Assembly (NCBI GenBank): GCA_013398955.1
Contig: VWPU01002944.1
Coordinates: forward strand, 1 to 64,000
Length of the DNA: 64,000 nucleotides
DNA from: Callaeas wilsoni
Lineage: Eukaryota; Chordata; Aves; Passeriformes; Callaeidae
Direction of reading: 5' to 3'
Shown here: piece after piece, positions 62,356-64,000 of the stretch
Position numbering within the stretch: the first letter of the stretch is position 1
Layout: each line of letters begins with the position of its first letter
Program-made: the position numbers and the translations under genes
The notes under the pieces: generated by a model
What the model was told of the DNA's origin: nothing
The model's database searches: none
What the model saw: the letters and a program-made list of their open reading frames with translations, nothing else

Positions 62356-64000
62356 TTCATGCCTACAGCCTTGACCTAGTTGCCTTTCTGTGTCAGTTCT
62401 GATAAGCAAAATTTATTTGTTTTCACTTCCCCATTGGGAAGTGTAATCTTCTTTCTTATCACTTTTCACTCTCTATCAAGAAATTTACGTCAAGTTGGCC
62501 CTTCACACCTGTTTCTACTCTCCATGTGCTTAACATTAACAGGTGGTTTTATGGTTTCTTCAGTGTTGTCCACCATGCCTTGTATGCACCTGCAAAGCAA
62601 CCTCATTATTTTCCTTGGAGATCCTCCTTTGCTGTTCTGGCTCAAAAAACACATCAGACACAAGTCTAAGTCATTAATACGCTGCAAAGTGCTGCCAATG
62701 AGGCGATAAATACTGTTTTGTCTCCTTAGACTTCTCTAACCATCTAGTTCATCTCTTTCTTTATCCCTAACCAAGATTCCAAGGGCTATGCAACAGAGAT
62801 GCATTCAACTTTTCTACCATGGCAGAGATCCCACTAGTAATGACTAAATGCCTTACACACAACTATATAGAAACAAATCATCTTTCAAATGAGTCTGATG
62901 GCCTTTGTTCTAAATGAGCTTGGTCAGGCTGTCCTAGAATCCACCTTGACCTCACTACTTGTGTTTTGCTCTCCTAGTACGGTGTGCCATCACTTATGAC
63001 TGGAATAAAACTAGACCATCACCGCAAAAACAGCTGATGTAGCATGTTGATTCTTAGTTAAGATATGGTCTAGAAGGTCAAAATTCCAACTGCTGAACAA
63101 AGTCTTTGCCTCACCATTTTTCTACAGTCTTACTGAAAAAACCCCAACATTTTTTCATCTTCAGCTAGTGAATTAAAAAGGTATAGAGTTAAGTAAATTC
63201 TCTTTAATAATTTTTGTGGAGACAAAAACTACATCTCACTCAACTATTAGCTCATGCTACCAAGACTTGAAACACTGCAGCTTGAGAAGAAATAAATTGT
63301 ACACCCACACCTCCATTGCCTTTTGCCCAAGCTAATTTACTAAGTCAGGCGGCTGATAATGTTTATTGTAAAAACAACAACGAAGTCCATATAAGTAAGC
63401 ATTTCCTGATATTATACTCACAGCAAATTGAGTTATTTAAGCTATCACAAAGGAACGAGACAATACTATTTCAGGACATGCTGAAACATTAAAATTGAAA
63501 ACAAGTTTATTTTCTTGCAGTAATATTGATGTATTCAACTAGCAAAAAAGACTAAACCCCATGTTTCCAGTTAAAATCAACTCTCCCGGTAAAAATGGAT
63601 CTGAGGATCATTACTTTTCCTGCATGTAATTTTGTGTCCATAATTTTAAAAAGAAAGTCACATATAGGAAAGTTTAGAAGCAAGATCACTCCAGCAGAGA
63701 ACCAAAGGTTAAGAAAAAACACCCCTGCTTCCCAAGAAAATTAAAACCATGAATGTTTCTCTTTGTGCTATCTATTACTCTTATTACCCAAATTTAGAAT
63801 GCCTACATGATATTAAAGGTAGAGCAGATAATAGAGACTTTTAAAAAAAAACTTCTGTCAATTTAAGAATTATCAAGCATATGACTGCAATTTAAAAACA
63901 TACCAGATATTTAATATGGCTAAAGTCACATACTACTGTTTGGTCATATTAGACTCTCCCTTTGCCTTTTTTTGGTCTTTAAATCAGCCTAGAAATTTCA

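Larger units (their letters stand above)
58465..64000 (-). other. PPP1R13B: PPP1R13B intron 1 (partial)
   Basis: From the exon 2 acceptor to the window edge. It holds an old CR1 copy (59810-60055) and an A/C tract (62281-62355). There is no CpG-rich segment, so the promoter and exon 1 are not here. Confidence 0.78.

Noticed and set aside
59000..64000. Possible PPP1R13B exon 1 and promoter in the last 5 kb.
   Set aside because: No CpG-rich segment and no donor preceded by an ATG-ATG-CCN-type start was found; the region is AT-rich throughout, so exon 1 is most likely beyond the window.

Overview
The window is a vertebrate nuclear sequence, most likely from a bird. It carries large GT-AG introns, an AT-rich background, and CR1 LINE fragments, one of them with the ATTCTATGATTCTATGA 3' end typical of avian CR1. 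The two genes it holds are neighbours in other amniotes. A songbird is possible because A/C tracts of the AAAAACCCC type recur, but I cannot prove that from sequence alone.

Layout. From 27 to about 13,895 on the + strand lies a complete ZFYVE21 (ZF21): eight coding exons, 247 residues, with a FYVE zinc finger followed by a PH-like domain. Its CpG-rich first exon begins at the window edge, so most of the promoter is outside. From 64,000 down to about 14,200 on the - strand lies PPP1R13B (ASPP1). Sixteen coding exons are present, covering 1,091 codons plus stop. Every exon phase closes, from the methionine at 58,464 to the stop at 15,692. By comparison with mammals, the first exon (5' UTR plus about three codons) lies beyond 64,000, so 58,465-64,000 is intron 1. 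The two genes are convergent, with their predicted poly(A) sites roughly 300 bp apart.

The rest is intron and UTR. The largest intron (32,622-49,874) is 17.25 kb. Recognisable interspersed elements are four CR1 fragments. Low-complexity A/C tracts, two tandem duplications (one with the only ambiguous base, 25,315), several near-perfect hairpins and one G-quadruplex-capable run make up the other structure. I found no tRNA, rRNA, CRISPR or prokaryotic feature and no third protein gene.

Function. ZFYVE21 is an endosomal and focal-adhesion adaptor. ASPP1 is a PP1-binding regulator of p53-family transcription factors that also acts in YAP and polarity signalling. They are neighbours by conserved synteny; I see no evidence of a shared pathway. 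The most interesting points are two ways of altering proteins in frame. ASPP1 has an exon end that can be read either as the short mammalian-ASPP1 form or as a form 8 residues longer that resembles its paralogue ASPP2. ZFYVE21 has a 54-nt cassette exon followed by an unusual hairpin cluster just before the next exon.
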